Source of the DNA: Magnetococcales bacterium | GTDB taxonomy: Bacteria; Pseudomonadota; Magnetococcia; Magnetococcales; JADFWU01 | Reading direction: 5' to 3' | Assembly (NCBI GenBank): GCA_015234045.1 | Contig: JADFWU010000040.1 | Span: 1-29,539, forward strand | DNA length: 29,539 nucleotides | Shown: positions 6,078 to 14,987 of the stretch, piece after piece | Numbering within the stretch: position 1 is the first letter of the stretch | How the letters are laid out: each line of letters begins with the position of its first letter | Program-made: the position numbers and the translations under genes | Notes under the pieces: generated by a model | The model's database searches: none | What the model was told of the DNA's origin: nothing | The model's input: the letters and a program-made list of their open reading frames with translations, nothing else

Positions 6078-7031
6078 ATGAAAAAGAATCACCTAATCAT
6101 ATTGCTTATCGGAACGCTCTTTCTGAGCGCTTCTTCATTATTGGCTGAGAATCTTACTCAAGAACCGATTCGGCCACTGCCTACTAAAATAGTTCTAAAT
6201 CCTGCCAAAGTCGAATTAGGACGGCAGCTTTTTCATGATGTCCGTCTTTCTGGTGACGACACCATCAGCTGTGCCAGTTGTCATAGTTTGACAAGTGCGG
6301 GTGTAGACAATCTTGTCCACTCAGTTGGCATTCGCAATCAGACAGGTGCTGTCAATGCGCCTACGGTTTTTAACAGCGGGTACAATTTCCGTCAGTTTTG
6401 GGATGGACGTGCGGCAACGTTGGAGGAGCAGGCAGCGGGACCGATACATAATCCCATAGAGATGGATGCCAGTTGGGCGCGTGTTCTGCCCAAGTTGCGG
6501 GCGGATGCAGACTATGTAAAAGCGTTTTCAGCGCACTATTCTGATGGTATTCAGCCAAAGAATATTCAGGATGCTATCGCCACTTTTGAGCGTTCGCTTA
6601 TTACCTATTCACGTTTTGATCGCTATCTGTACGGCGATACAAACGCGATTACCGAGCGAGAAAAAGAGGGCTATCGACTGTTTAAATCCTACGGCTGCAT
6701 TGCCTGTCATCAGGGTATCAATATTGGTGGCAATCTCTATCAAAAATTAGGCTTTTTTGGAGATTTTTTTGCAGATCGTGGATCAATCACCAAGCCAGAT
6801 TTAGGCCGCTACAATGTCACAGAACAGGAGTCAGACCGGCATCGTTTCAAGGTGCCAAGCCTACGTAATATTGCCCGGACAGAGCCCTATTTTCATGATG
6901 GATCAATACCGGATTTGCAAACAGCGGTAGCGATTATGGCACGGTATCAGCTGGGGCGATCCATTCCAGCTGAGCATGTGGATTTGATCATCACATTTTT
7001 ACATGCGCTCAATGGTGTGGATCATGAGTAA
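6078..7031 (+). CDS. ccp: Di-haem cytochrome c peroxidase
   Basis: This 317-residue protein has a signal peptide (KKNHLIILLIG, then ASSLLA, residues 1-23) and two haem c motifs, CASCH (65-69) and CIACH (207-211), in the order typical of bacterial CcpA/MauG-type peroxidases. The blocks GRQLFHD, NAPTVFN, FWDGRA with the following EEQA, VPSLRNI and YFHDGS are all family hallmarks. Met287 in IMARYQLG is the expected axial ligand of the high-potential haem. The enzyme should reduce periplasmic hydrogen peroxide to water with electrons from small c-type cytochromes. The start is set at the ATG at 6078 because AGGAG at 6068-6072 and the signal peptide both point to it; an open frame reaching back to 5949 lacks these. 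The stop overlaps the start of the kinase gene by 8 nt, indicating translational coupling. Confidence 0.95.
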   Translation: MKKNHLIILLIGTLFLSASSLLAENLTQEPIRPLPTKIVLNPAKVELGRQLFHDVRLSGDDTISCASCHSLTSAGVDNLVHSVGIRNQTGAVNAPTVFNSGYNFRQFWDGRAATLEEQAAGPIHNPIEMDASWARVLPKLRADADYVKAFSAHYSDGIQPKNIQDAIATFERSLITYSRFDRYLYGDTNAITEREKEGYRLFKSYGCIACHQGINIGGNLYQKLGFFGDFFADRGSITKPDLGRYNVTEQESDRHRFKVPSLRNIARTEPYFHDGSIPDLQTAVAIMARYQLGRSIPAEHVDLIITFLHALNGVDHE

Positions 7032-9168
7032 GTCACTACTGCAACGGTATGTTGGTGTTATTTCAGGATTGGTGTTGGCAGTGTTGATGACACTATTTGC
7101 CTTCACGGTCAGCATTGATCAAGAGCAACATAAACGGGTAGTGAGCACACTGCACATGTTTCGACAGCACAACGCTGATTTGAGTCGGGACATGTTGTTA
7201 TTGCGCCATGGCATGTTAACGCATTACGACACGCTGGAAGCCACGCTTACAACCATGAATGGCTATGTTTCTCGGTTGAAACCGGATAATAGCGATACAA
7301 CCGAATATGATGCACTGCTTGCTGCGCATAAAAATCTGCTTGCCGGCATGGTACACAAAGTGATTGTGGTGGATCAGTTCAAATCGGACAGTGCTCTGTT
7401 TCGAAATTCATTAGCCTATTTACCAATAGCGACAGAAAATCTGATCAATCAGTTGAATGGTGATATTAGTTATAAAAAACAGCAGGATACTCATTTAGAG
7501 TTAATTCATATCAGTCAAAAACTAATCCGCTATTTATTGGTATTTTCTCAGACAGAGGCACGGCATCAGAGCGATAGTGTAACGCAGTTGATTTTACAAA
7601 TGGAGCAGCACAAGGCACGTGTTGCTGTTCCGATTCAGCAGATGATAAACAATCTTATGGATCACGCTCGGATTGTGATTCAATATAAAAGTCGGATTGA
7701 AGGTCACCTTTTTTCGGTAATCAATTCCAGCACTGATCAGCAGGCAGCCAACTATTTTCAGACGTTCAACACCTGGTTTGAAAACCGGCTGGCCTGGGTC
7801 AATCTGTTTCGGCAGTTATTATTTGTATTTGGCATGATGCTGTTTGTCTATGTGATGGTAATGATCTACCGTTTGCGTCGCAAATCCCATCAACTGGAGC
7901 AGACACATGAGGCGCTGCGCGAAGAGATGGTGCAACGTCAGAGAGCTGATGATCAATTACGTAAACTGGGTTTAGCGGTGGAACAGAGTCCGGTTTCAGT
8001 TGTGATCACAGATACCATGGGCACCATTGATTATGTGAACCCAAAGTTTGTCCAGGCAACCGGCTTTACGCGAGATGAAGCAATTGGCTGTAATCCGAGA
8101 ATTCTTAAATCTGGTGATATGTCATCTCATTTTTATCGGGATTTGTGGGATACGTTGGCCAGCGGCAACATCTGGCGCGGTGAATTCCATAACCGCCGAA
8201 AGGATGGAAGCCTCTATTGGGAATCAGCCACCATTTCACCGGTTAAGGCTGATAGTGGTGAAACGAGCCATTATGTCGCGGTAAAAGAAGACATTACCCA
8301 GCGCAAACAGATGGAAGCCGAGTTGAAACAGACATTGGCCAGTCTGGATGAAAAAGTTGCGCTGCGCACCCAGGAGTTGAACGAGAAAGTAGCGGAGTTG
8401 GAACGCACGCGCCATGTATTGATAGAAAATGAAAAAATGGCATCACTGGGTCGTTTGGTAGCCGGTTTTTCACATGAAATCAACACGCCAATTGGTGTTG
8501 CTGTCGGTTCAGCTTCGCACAATTTGGAGGCAGTTCAAGAAGTCATCACCATGCTTGAAAATGATCGATTTGATGAAGGTCGATTTGTAACACTACTCGA
8601 AAGCATGGACGAGACCGCCAAGCTCACGCTGGCCAATTTGCGTCGCGCGGCCAATATGGTACACGGCTTTAAGCGGACATCTTTGGATCAAAGTGAAGAG
8701 AAACAACGTGTTTTTTCCGTCCGTGACACCATTGACGATGTGATTCGCAGTTTTCAGCATGCATTCAAAAATACCGGTATTGAGATCAAACTGATTTGCG
8801 ATGCCGAACTGCGGGTAGAGAGTTATCCGGGTTGTTTGGACCAGGTGATTGGTATTCTACTAAGCAATAGCAGAACACATGCTTTTGATGACGATACGCA
8901 AGCAGGAATCATCAGCATAGAGGTAACCGGTGAGCACCGGCAACTTTCGGTTGTGTTTAAAGATAACGGTATTGGTATGGACGAACTGGTACTATCCAAG
9001 CTGTTTGAGCCATTTTTCACTACTCGACGCGGTGCGGGAAACAGTGGATTGGGCCTTTATATCTGCTACAACCTCATAACCAGTAAATTAGCAGGTTCGG
9101 TGACCTGTTCCAGTCAGCATGGACAAGGGGCAATTTTTACGATTTCCTTTCCGGTAGTTAACGCATGA
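7024..9168 (+). CDS. Membrane PAS-domain sensor histidine kinase
   Basis: This 714-residue kinase starts at the ATG within the end of the peroxidase gene (ATGAGTAA overlap, 7024-7031). TM1 is at about residues 8-30 and TM2 at about 263-282. They enclose a roughly 230-residue, mostly helical periplasmic sensor domain of unrecognised type. After TM2 come a short coiled coil, a PAS domain with PAC-like end (about 315-434), a second coiled coil, and the HisKA domain with the phospho-acceptor His484 in SHEINTP. The HATPase domain shows an N-box (LLSNSRTHAF), the G1 box DNGIGM near residue 647, an F-box (LFEPFFTT) and a G2 box (NSGLGLYI). All catalytic boxes are intact. The partner is almost certainly the response regulator that follows 22 nt later. 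The linkage to the peroxidase suggests that it senses peroxide, redox state or a respiratory signal; this is inference. Confidence 0.92.
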   Translation: MSKSLLQRYVGVISGLVLAVLMTLFAFTVSIDQEQHKRVVSTLHMFRQHNADLSRDMLLLRHGMLTHYDTLEATLTTMNGYVSRLKPDNSDTTEYDALLAAHKNLLAGMVHKVIVVDQFKSDSALFRNSLAYLPIATENLINQLNGDISYKKQQDTHLELIHISQKLIRYLLVFSQTEARHQSDSVTQLILQMEQHKARVAVPIQQMINNLMDHARIVIQYKSRIEGHLFSVINSSTDQQAANYFQTFNTWFENRLAWVNLFRQLLFVFGMMLFVYVMVMIYRLRRKSHQLEQTHEALREEMVQRQRADDQLRKLGLAVEQSPVSVVITDTMGTIDYVNPKFVQATGFTRDEAIGCNPRILKSGDMSSHFYRDLWDTLASGNIWRGEFHNRRKDGSLYWESATISPVKADSGETSHYVAVKEDITQRKQMEAELKQTLASLDEKVALRTQELNEKVAELERTRHVLIENEKMASLGRLVAGFSHEINTPIGVAVGSASHNLEAVQEVITMLENDRFDEGRFVTLLESMDETAKLTLANLRRAANMVHGFKRTSLDQSEEKQRVFSVRDTIDDVIRSFQHAFKNTGIEIKLICDAELRVESYPGCLDQVIGILLSNSRTHAFDDDTQAGIISIEVTGEHRQLSVVFKDNGIGMDELVLSKLFEPFFTTRRGAGNSGLGLYICYNLITSKLAGSVTCSSQHGQGAIFTISFPVVNA

Positions 9169-9190
9169 AAGATAGTCTGAGGATCGTCTA

Positions 9191-10756
9191 TTGAGTATCA
9201 CTTCAGCTTGGAAAAATCGACATACCAAACAGCCAGAGCAACCGTCAGAACAGCAGGATTCTGATAAATACTGGAAAGTGCTGATTGTTGATGATGATCC
9301 CGATATTCTTATCCTGACACGGATTAATTTAAAGAATTTCGTTTTTGATGGTCGTCCGTTACAACTGTTGGAAGCCAAGAGCGCCCAAGAAGCAAAACAA
9401 GTCATGGCAAAAGAGACCAATATTGCCCTGGCACTTGTGGATGTGGTGATGGAGACCGACGATGCGGGTATTCTACTGGTTGAATATATTCGTAACACAT
9501 TAAAACAAAAAATGATTCGCCTGGTGATTCGAACAGGTCAACCAGGCATGGCACCAGAGCGATATGTGATTGATAACTACGATATTGATGATTATAAGGA
9601 CAAAACCGAACTCACCTCTCAGAAGCTCTACACCACGGTCAGAACGGCCATCAAAGCGTATCGTGATCTGCGAGAAATTGAGGATCACCGTCAGTCAATG
9701 TTGCGCCACCGGGATGGATTGAATCAAATTCTGGCCGCAACACCACAGCTATACCGCTATCGTGTAGAATCTTTTGAGCTGTTTTTTCAGGGCATTCTCT
9801 CTCAAGTCGTTGCACTGTGTGATTTGGGCACCAATGGCTATTTTTCATCCATCAAAGGGATGATTGCCACCATGGATGGCCGTAAAGTGGAGATTCAAAC
9901 CGGTATTGGTGAGTATGCTGATCTGGATGAATCGGATCAGAAAATCAAGGCTGTACAAGAGTACAGCATGAAAGTGCTCAACAATGAGGCCATTTCTACC
10001 GAGCCGTTTGAAAAGGCCATGGTCATGCCATTAAAGGTGGAAGACAAACTGCTGGGCTTTATCTATTTTGAAACACCCAAACCATTGGAAAAGGGCAGTC
10101 GTGAGTTGATTCAGGTGTTGGCCAATCAAAGCGCCTCTGCATTGGAGAATATCCACCTGCATACCAATCTGGAGTCTGCCTATAACCAAGCCATCAATAT
10201 GATGGCTCTGGCAGCGGAGTTTAAAGACACCAGCACCGGAACCCACATCATGCGTGTGGCGGAATTGACTGAGCGGATGGCGTTGGAACTGGGATTGGAT
10301 GCCAAAGCATCCAAACAGATGGCTGAGGCCAGTAAACTCCATGATATCGGTAAGATTGGCGTACCGGATGCCGTATTGCAAAAACCAGGAAAGCTCACTG
10401 AATCCGAATACGAGGTGATTAAATCGCATGCAGGCATCGGTGCGCAGATTTTGAAGGATAGTCCGGCTTTCGAACTGGCTCAGGATGTGGCGTTGAGCCA
10501 TCATGAGCGCTGGGATGGTAGGGGTTATCCCAGAGGCATTAAAGGGCTGGAAATTTCTCTAATCAGTCGGATCGTTGCGGTGGTTGATGTGTTTGATGCT
10601 CTGGTCAATGTTCGGCCTTATAAACAAGCCTGGAGCGTTGAGGATGCGGTCGCTGAGATAAAAAATGGTGCGGGAACGCAATTTGATCCACAGGTTGTTG
10701 AGGCATTTGTTCGGCTTTATGAGAATAATACGCTTTCAGCAAACAGATCTGAATGA
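9191..10756 (+). CDS. Response regulator with DUF3369 and HD-GYP c-di-GMP phosphodiesterase domains
   Basis: This 521-residue protein has an N-terminal receiver domain with the acidic triad DDD (34-36), phospho-acceptor Asp84 in ALVDVVM and Lys in DDYKDKTE. A GAF-like DUF3369 region follows (about 175-330), then an HD-GYP domain. The latter has GTHIMRVAE, HDIGKIGVPD (His384-Asp385), KPGKLTESE, SHAGIGAQIL, HHERWDGRGYP (437-447) with the GYP signature intact, so an active c-di-GMP phosphodiesterase is expected. The output is therefore lowering of c-di-GMP rather than DNA binding. The start is TTG at 9191 with TGAGGA at 9178-9183. The upstream kinase ends 22 nt before, so they form one operon with ccp. 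The receiver has the GQPGMAPE variant typical of DUF3369 regulators. Confidence 0.93.
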   Translation: MSITSAWKNRHTKQPEQPSEQQDSDKYWKVLIVDDDPDILILTRINLKNFVFDGRPLQLLEAKSAQEAKQVMAKETNIALALVDVVMETDDAGILLVEYIRNTLKQKMIRLVIRTGQPGMAPERYVIDNYDIDDYKDKTELTSQKLYTTVRTAIKAYRDLREIEDHRQSMLRHRDGLNQILAATPQLYRYRVESFELFFQGILSQVVALCDLGTNGYFSSIKGMIATMDGRKVEIQTGIGEYADLDESDQKIKAVQEYSMKVLNNEAISTEPFEKAMVMPLKVEDKLLGFIYFETPKPLEKGSRELIQVLANQSASALENIHLHTNLESAYNQAINMMALAAEFKDTSTGTHIMRVAELTERMALELGLDAKASKQMAEASKLHDIGKIGVPDAVLQKPGKLTESEYEVIKSHAGIGAQILKDSPAFELAQDVALSHHERWDGRGYPRGIKGLEISLISRIVAVVDVFDALVNVRPYKQAWSVEDAVAEIKNGAGTQFDPQVVEAFVRLYENNTLSANRSE

Positions 10757-10807
10757 TACCCTTTTGGGCTGGAATTATGAAAAATCATTCATTTGAGGTC
10801 TTTTTTT

Positions 10808-12895
10808 GTGGATAAGAAGGAACTCGTACGACTCGACCTGCCGCAACTCTACCGCTCCATGTATCGTATTCGACGCACGGAAAAGGCGTTGGCAGAACGC
10901 TATGCTGATCAGGAAATGCGCTGTCCATTGCACCTGTGTATCGGTCAGGAAGCGATTGCCACCGGCATCTGCTCTGCACTAAAGCGGGAAGACAGTGTTA
11001 TGGGCAATCATCGCTCACATGGTCACTATCTGGCCAAAGGCGGTGATTTAGATGCACTGATTGCAGAGATCTACGGCAAAGCAACCGGATGTTGTGGCGG
11101 TCGCGGTGGTTCCATGCATCTTATTGATCATCAAGCCGGATTTATGGGCGCAGCACCGATTGTTGGTGGTACGATTCCGCTTGCTGTTGGACTTGGCTGG
11201 GCGAATAGACTGAATCATTCTGATCATGTAGCGGTTGTCTTTTTCGGTGATGGCTGTTTTGAAGAGGGTGTGTTGCATGAGTCGATGAACCTTGCTTGTT
11301 TGAAGAAGATTCCCGTTCTGTTTGTCTGTGAAAATAACGGATTGGCAGTCTATACCGGACTGGATGAACGACAACCAGACAGAACAATTGCCCAAGTTGC
11401 ACGTGGTCACGGGATCAACACCTTTGAGGGAGATGGCAACAATGTCCTCGAAGTGAGACAACTGGCAGACAAAGCAATAGCGCTGGCTCGGCGGGGTGCA
11501 GGTCCGCAGTTTTTGGAGTTAGACACCAACCGCTGGATGGCGCATGTGGGTTGGCAGGAAGATGATCACCTCAATTACCGATCCCACGAACCCGCCCTGC
11601 TACGCCGAAAAAACTGTCCTCTGAAAAAAGCCCGCGCTCTGCTGAAAACAGAGATGATGTGGACAGACAAGCAGTTTAAAGCCATCGAACACGCGGCAAA
11701 TCAAGAGATTGATCTCGCCTTTGACAAAGCGCTCAAAGCACCCACGCCTGAACCCAGTACCGCATGCCACCACCTCTATAAAAAAACAGAACAACCGCCT
11801 TCCAGCATACTGGATTCCGTATCGTCAGAGCGGCGCTTGCCCTACTCCACCGCGTTACAAGAGGCCATGCGTCAAGCCATGGAGCGCGATGATCGCGTTA
11901 TGGTTATCGGTGAGGGCGTACCTGATCCCATGGCGATATTTCGGACTACTGAAGGGTTGCAGGAAACATTTGGTGCCGAACGTGTCCAGGATATGCCATT
12001 AGCTGAAAATGGGCTTACTGGTGCGTGTATAGGGCTGGCATTAAGTGGCTGGCGGCCTATCATGACGCATCAGCGGATTGATTTTGTTCTGCTGGCATTG
12101 GATCAAATCATCAATAATGCGGCCAAATGGTTCTACATGTTCGATGGTCAGGCATCAGTGCCCATCGTGATTCGACTGCTGATCGGTCGCGGCTGGGGTC
12201 AGGGTCCGCAACATGCCCAGAGTCTGCAAGCATTGTTCGGTCATATACCGGGCTTGAAGGTGGTCATGCCCACAACAGCACGGGATGCCAAAGGGATGTT
12301 GCTGGCGGCGGTGGATGATCCCAATCCAGTAATCATCATCGAACACCGCTGGCTCTACCATCTCAAAGGCGTGGTTTCAGAACAACCGGAACCAACGCCA
12401 TTGGAAGGTGCCCACGTTGCCAGATCTGGCACAGACATCACCATAGCGGCATTCTCACACATGACTGTAGATGCCCTTTGGGCGGCACAGATTCTTACAG
12501 AACACGGCATAGAGGCCGAAGTCATAGACATGCGCGCCATCCGCCCACTGGACAGCGCCACGGTTGTCAAATCCGTTCACACCACAGGCCGTTTACTGGT
12601 AGCCGACACCGGATGGTCCACCTATGGTGTCAGCGGCGAGTTGATCGCGCGTGTTTGTGAAACGGGTTTCAGCGCGCTAAAACAACCGCCCCGGCGTGTC
12701 ACTCTGCCAGACTATCCCTCTCCCACTGCCCAAAGCCTGACCGATGACTATTTCCCAGATGCTGAAACGTTAATTCGTGCGGTATTGGAGATGGTTGATC
12801 CTGAACAACATCATTCTCACGAAGAGATCGCCCTCAAAGGACACCGCCCAGCGCCTCGGGATATTCCGAATCGGGAATTTAATTCGCCGTTTTGA
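10808..12895 (+). CDS. Fused E1 alpha-beta thiamine-diphosphate-dependent 2-oxoacid dehydrogenase
   Basis: This 695-residue protein joins the two usually separate E1 subunits. Residues 1-330 are E1 alpha: RRTEKALAERY, GQEAIATG, a substrate loop NHRSHGHYLAKGGD, GGSMH, and the ThDP motif beginning GDGCFEEG and ending ENN. After a charged and Pro-rich linker (about 330-345), residues 345-660 are E1 beta: YSTALQEAM, GEGVPDP, MPLAENGLTGACIGLAL, GQGPQHAQSLQALF and IDMRAIRPLD. Such enzymes decarboxylate a 2-oxoacid and pass the acyl group to a lipoyl E2, but no E2 or E3 gene is nearby. E1-like enzymes also occur in surface-polysaccharide clusters, where they may supply acyl units, and the convergent neighbour is gmd. 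The start GTG at 10808 has GAGG 9 nt upstream; a TTG at 10793 is a weaker alternative. The substrate is unknown. Confidence 0.88.
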   Translation: MDKKELVRLDLPQLYRSMYRIRRTEKALAERYADQEMRCPLHLCIGQEAIATGICSALKREDSVMGNHRSHGHYLAKGGDLDALIAEIYGKATGCCGGRGGSMHLIDHQAGFMGAAPIVGGTIPLAVGLGWANRLNHSDHVAVVFFGDGCFEEGVLHESMNLACLKKIPVLFVCENNGLAVYTGLDERQPDRTIAQVARGHGINTFEGDGNNVLEVRQLADKAIALARRGAGPQFLELDTNRWMAHVGWQEDDHLNYRSHEPALLRRKNCPLKKARALLKTEMMWTDKQFKAIEHAANQEIDLAFDKALKAPTPEPSTACHHLYKKTEQPPSSILDSVSSERRLPYSTALQEAMRQAMERDDRVMVIGEGVPDPMAIFRTTEGLQETFGAERVQDMPLAENGLTGACIGLALSGWRPIMTHQRIDFVLLALDQIINNAAKWFYMFDGQASVPIVIRLLIGRGWGQGPQHAQSLQALFGHIPGLKVVMPTTARDAKGMLLAAVDDPNPVIIIEHRWLYHLKGVVSEQPEPTPLEGAHVARSGTDITIAAFSHMTVDALWAAQILTEHGIEAEVIDMRAIRPLDSATVVKSVHTTGRLLVADTGWSTYGVSGELIARVCETGFSALKQPPRRVTLPDYPSPTAQSLTDDYFPDAETLIRAVLEMVDPEQHHSHEEIALKGHRPAPRDIPNREFNSPF

Positions 12896-12903
12896 GCAAT
12901 TTA

Positions 12904-14019
12904 TTATTCATAAAAATCCATGGCATTATAGCCATGTTTCTTTATCAATTCATCACGCTTGGCATCTTTCAAATCACTGCGAACCATCTCGGCAACCAAT
13001 TCATGAAACGTGATTTTTGGTGTCCAGCCCAGTTTTTGTTTGGCTTTTGAGGGATCGCCAAGCAGGGTTTCAACTTCGGTCGGTCGGAAATAGCGCGGGT
13101 CTATGCGTACTATGGCGCGGGGTTCTGTTTCAGAAGAGGTGTGCCAGTAGCCGATTTCATCAATGCCTTCGCCTTGCCACTCTATTTTCATCTCCAACTC
13201 TTTCGCAGCGGCTTCTACGAAGTCGCGCACGCTGTACTGTACGCCGGAGGCGATGACAAAATCTTCCGGTTGTTCTTGTTGGAGCATCAACCATTGCATT
13301 TCCACATAGTCGCGGGCGTGGCCCCAGTCGCGTTTTGCGTTCATGTTGCCCAGATAAAGGCACTCTTGCAGACCCAGTTTGATTCGGGTCAAGGCGCGAG
13401 TGATTTTTCGGGTGACGAAGGTTTCACCACGGATCGGGCTTTCATGGTTGAATAAAATGCCGTTGCAGGCGTAAATACCGTAAGCTTCCCGATAGTTTAC
13501 CGTGATCCAGTAGGCGTAGAGCTTGGCCACGGCGTAGGGACTGCGCGGGTAGAACGGTGTCTTCTCGGTCTGCGGGCTCTCCTGGACACGTCCGAATAGC
13601 TCGGATGTGCTGGCCTGATAGAAGCGGGTCTTCTTTTCCAGTCCGAGAATACGAATCGCCTCAAGGATACGCAATGGGCCCAACGCATCGGAGTTGGCGG
13701 TATATTCCGGCTCTTCAAAACTGACCGCGACATGGCTTTGCGCGGCGAGATTATATATCTCGTCTGGCCGTACCTTCTGGATAATATGGATCAGGCTGGT
13801 GGCATCGGTTTGATCACCATGGTGCAGAAAAAAACGCACATTCTGCTCATGTTGATCTTGATAAAGATGATCAATCCGGTCTGTGTTGAACAGGCTTGTC
13901 CGGCGTTTAATGCCGTGGACTTCGTAGCCCTTATCCAACAAAAATTCAGCCAGATACGCACCATCTTGGCCGGTAATACCCGTGATCAGGGCAACTTTGC
14001 TTTTTTCCATATCGCTCAT
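12904..14019 (-). CDS. gmd: GDP-mannose 4,6-dehydratase
   Basis: This 371-residue cytoplasmic short-chain dehydrogenase/reductase converts GDP-D-mannose to GDP-4-keto-6-deoxy-D-mannose. The NADP-binding motif [16 protein letters not shown] is near the N terminus and is followed by the Gmd-specific GIKRRTS and the [12 protein letters not shown] block. The catalytic residues are seen in STSELFG and [10 protein letters not shown] (Tyr-x3-Lys), and [16 protein letters not shown] is characteristic of the family. Length is normal for Gmd. The ATG overlaps the stop of fcl in an ATGA arrangement, so it is the last gene of a three-gene operon with the SPINDLY-like transferase and fcl. Its 3' end faces the E1 gene with only 8 nt between stop codons and no visible terminator. 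Together with fcl it provides GDP-L-fucose. Confidence 0.97.
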   Translation of the reverse strand: MSDMEKSKVALITGITGQDGAYLAEFLLDKGYEVHGIKRRTSLFNTDRIDHLYQDQHEQNVRFFLHHGDQTDATSLIHIIQKVRPDEIYNLAAQSHVAVSFEEPEYTANSDALGPLRILEAIRILGLEKKTRFYQASTSELFGRVQESPQTEKTPFYPRSPYAVAKLYAYWITVNYREAYGIYACNGILFNHESPIRGETFVTRKITRALTRIKLGLQECLYLGNMNAKRDWGHARDYVEMQWLMLQQEQPEDFVIASGVQYSVRDFVEAAAKELEMKIEWQGEGIDEIGYWHTSSETEPRAIVRIDPRYFRPTEVETLLGDPSKAKQKLGWTPKITFHELVAEMVRSDLKDAKRDELIKKHGYNAMDFYE

Positions 14020-14987
14020 TGAGATATTTTTTGTTTGAAATCGTTATAGGCACGTGCAAGACCGTCCCTCAAGCCCACTTCAGCCTGCCAGCCGGTATCA
14101 GTAAGTCGGGTGCTGTCCATCAGTTTCCGTGGTGTACCATCCGGTTTTGAACGGTCAAACACAATCTCGCCGGTATAACCAACCACATCAGCAATTATCT
14201 CAGCCAATTCTTTGATGGTGATGTCACTGCCTGAGCCGACATTGATATGGCTACACATGGGTTGAGTGTGCTGTGCATAGCGGTTTTCATCAAGGTGCAT
14301 CAGGTGCACACAGGCCGCCGCCATATCATCCACATAAAGAAACTCGCGCCTCGGCGTACCACTACCCCAAACCACGACTTCAGCCGCCTGATTCATACAG
14401 GCTTCATGAAAACGGCGAATCAAGCCTGGAATCACATGGCTATTTTCCGGGTGATAGTTATCACCAACACCATAAAGATTGGTCGGCATGGCACTGCGAT
14501 AATCAATCTGATGGCTGGTTCCATATTGACGGTTATAGCTTTCACACAGCTTGATACCGGCGATTTTGGCAATGGCGTAGGGTTCATTGGTCGGCTCAAG
14601 CGGTCCGGTCAATAACGCCTGTTCCTGAATGGGCTGATCCGCCATCTGCGGATAGATACAACTGGAACCCAGGAACAGAAGTTTCTTAACACCGGATCGA
14701 AAGGCAGCATCAATGATATTGGCTTCCATCATCATGTTTTGATAGATGAACGCCGCAGGATAGGTTTCATTGGCGTGGATGCCGCCCACCTTTGCCGCAG
14801 CCAGATAGACTTGATCAGGCGTTTCACTGGCAAAAAAATCACGCACAGCGGCTTGCTCAGTCAGGTCAAGTTCCGCATGACTCCGCGTGATACAGCGCAC
14901 ACCCTCGCGTTGATCTAAAAGACGAACAATAGCAGAACCAACCATGCCGTTGTGGCCTGCAACATAGATTTTTTGATCACTACTCAT
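14016..14987 (-). CDS. fcl: GDP-L-fucose synthase (3,5-epimerase/4-reductase)
   Basis: This 323-residue cytoplasmic enzyme epimerises and reduces the Gmd product to GDP-L-fucose using NADPH. The N-terminal [12 protein letters not shown] nucleotide-binding motif, LGSSCIYP, the catalytic [13 protein letters not shown] and the family block MPTNLYG with [15 protein letters not shown] are all present. I place the start at 14987 (MSSDQ), where the ATG overlaps the stop of the upstream glycosyltransferase as ATGA; an in-frame ATG at 15011 would extend it by eight residues into that gene. The stop overlaps the gmd start in the same way. The overlaps on both sides imply coupled translation of all three proteins. 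Confidence 0.97.
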   Translation of the reverse strand: MSSDQKIYVAGHNGMVGSAIVRLLDQREGVRCITRSHAELDLTEQAAVRDFFASETPDQVYLAAAKVGGIHANETYPAAFIYQNMMMEANIIDAAFRSGVKKLLFLGSSCIYPQMADQPIQEQALLTGPLEPTNEPYAIAKIAGIKLCESYNRQYGTSHQIDYRSAMPTNLYGVGDNYHPENSHVIPGLIRRFHEACMNQAAEVVVWGSGTPRREFLYVDDMAAACVHLMHLDENRYAQHTQPMCSHINVGSGSDITIKELAEIIADVVGYTGEIVFDRSKPDGTPRKLMDSTRLTDTGWQAEVGLRDGLARAYNDFKQKISQ

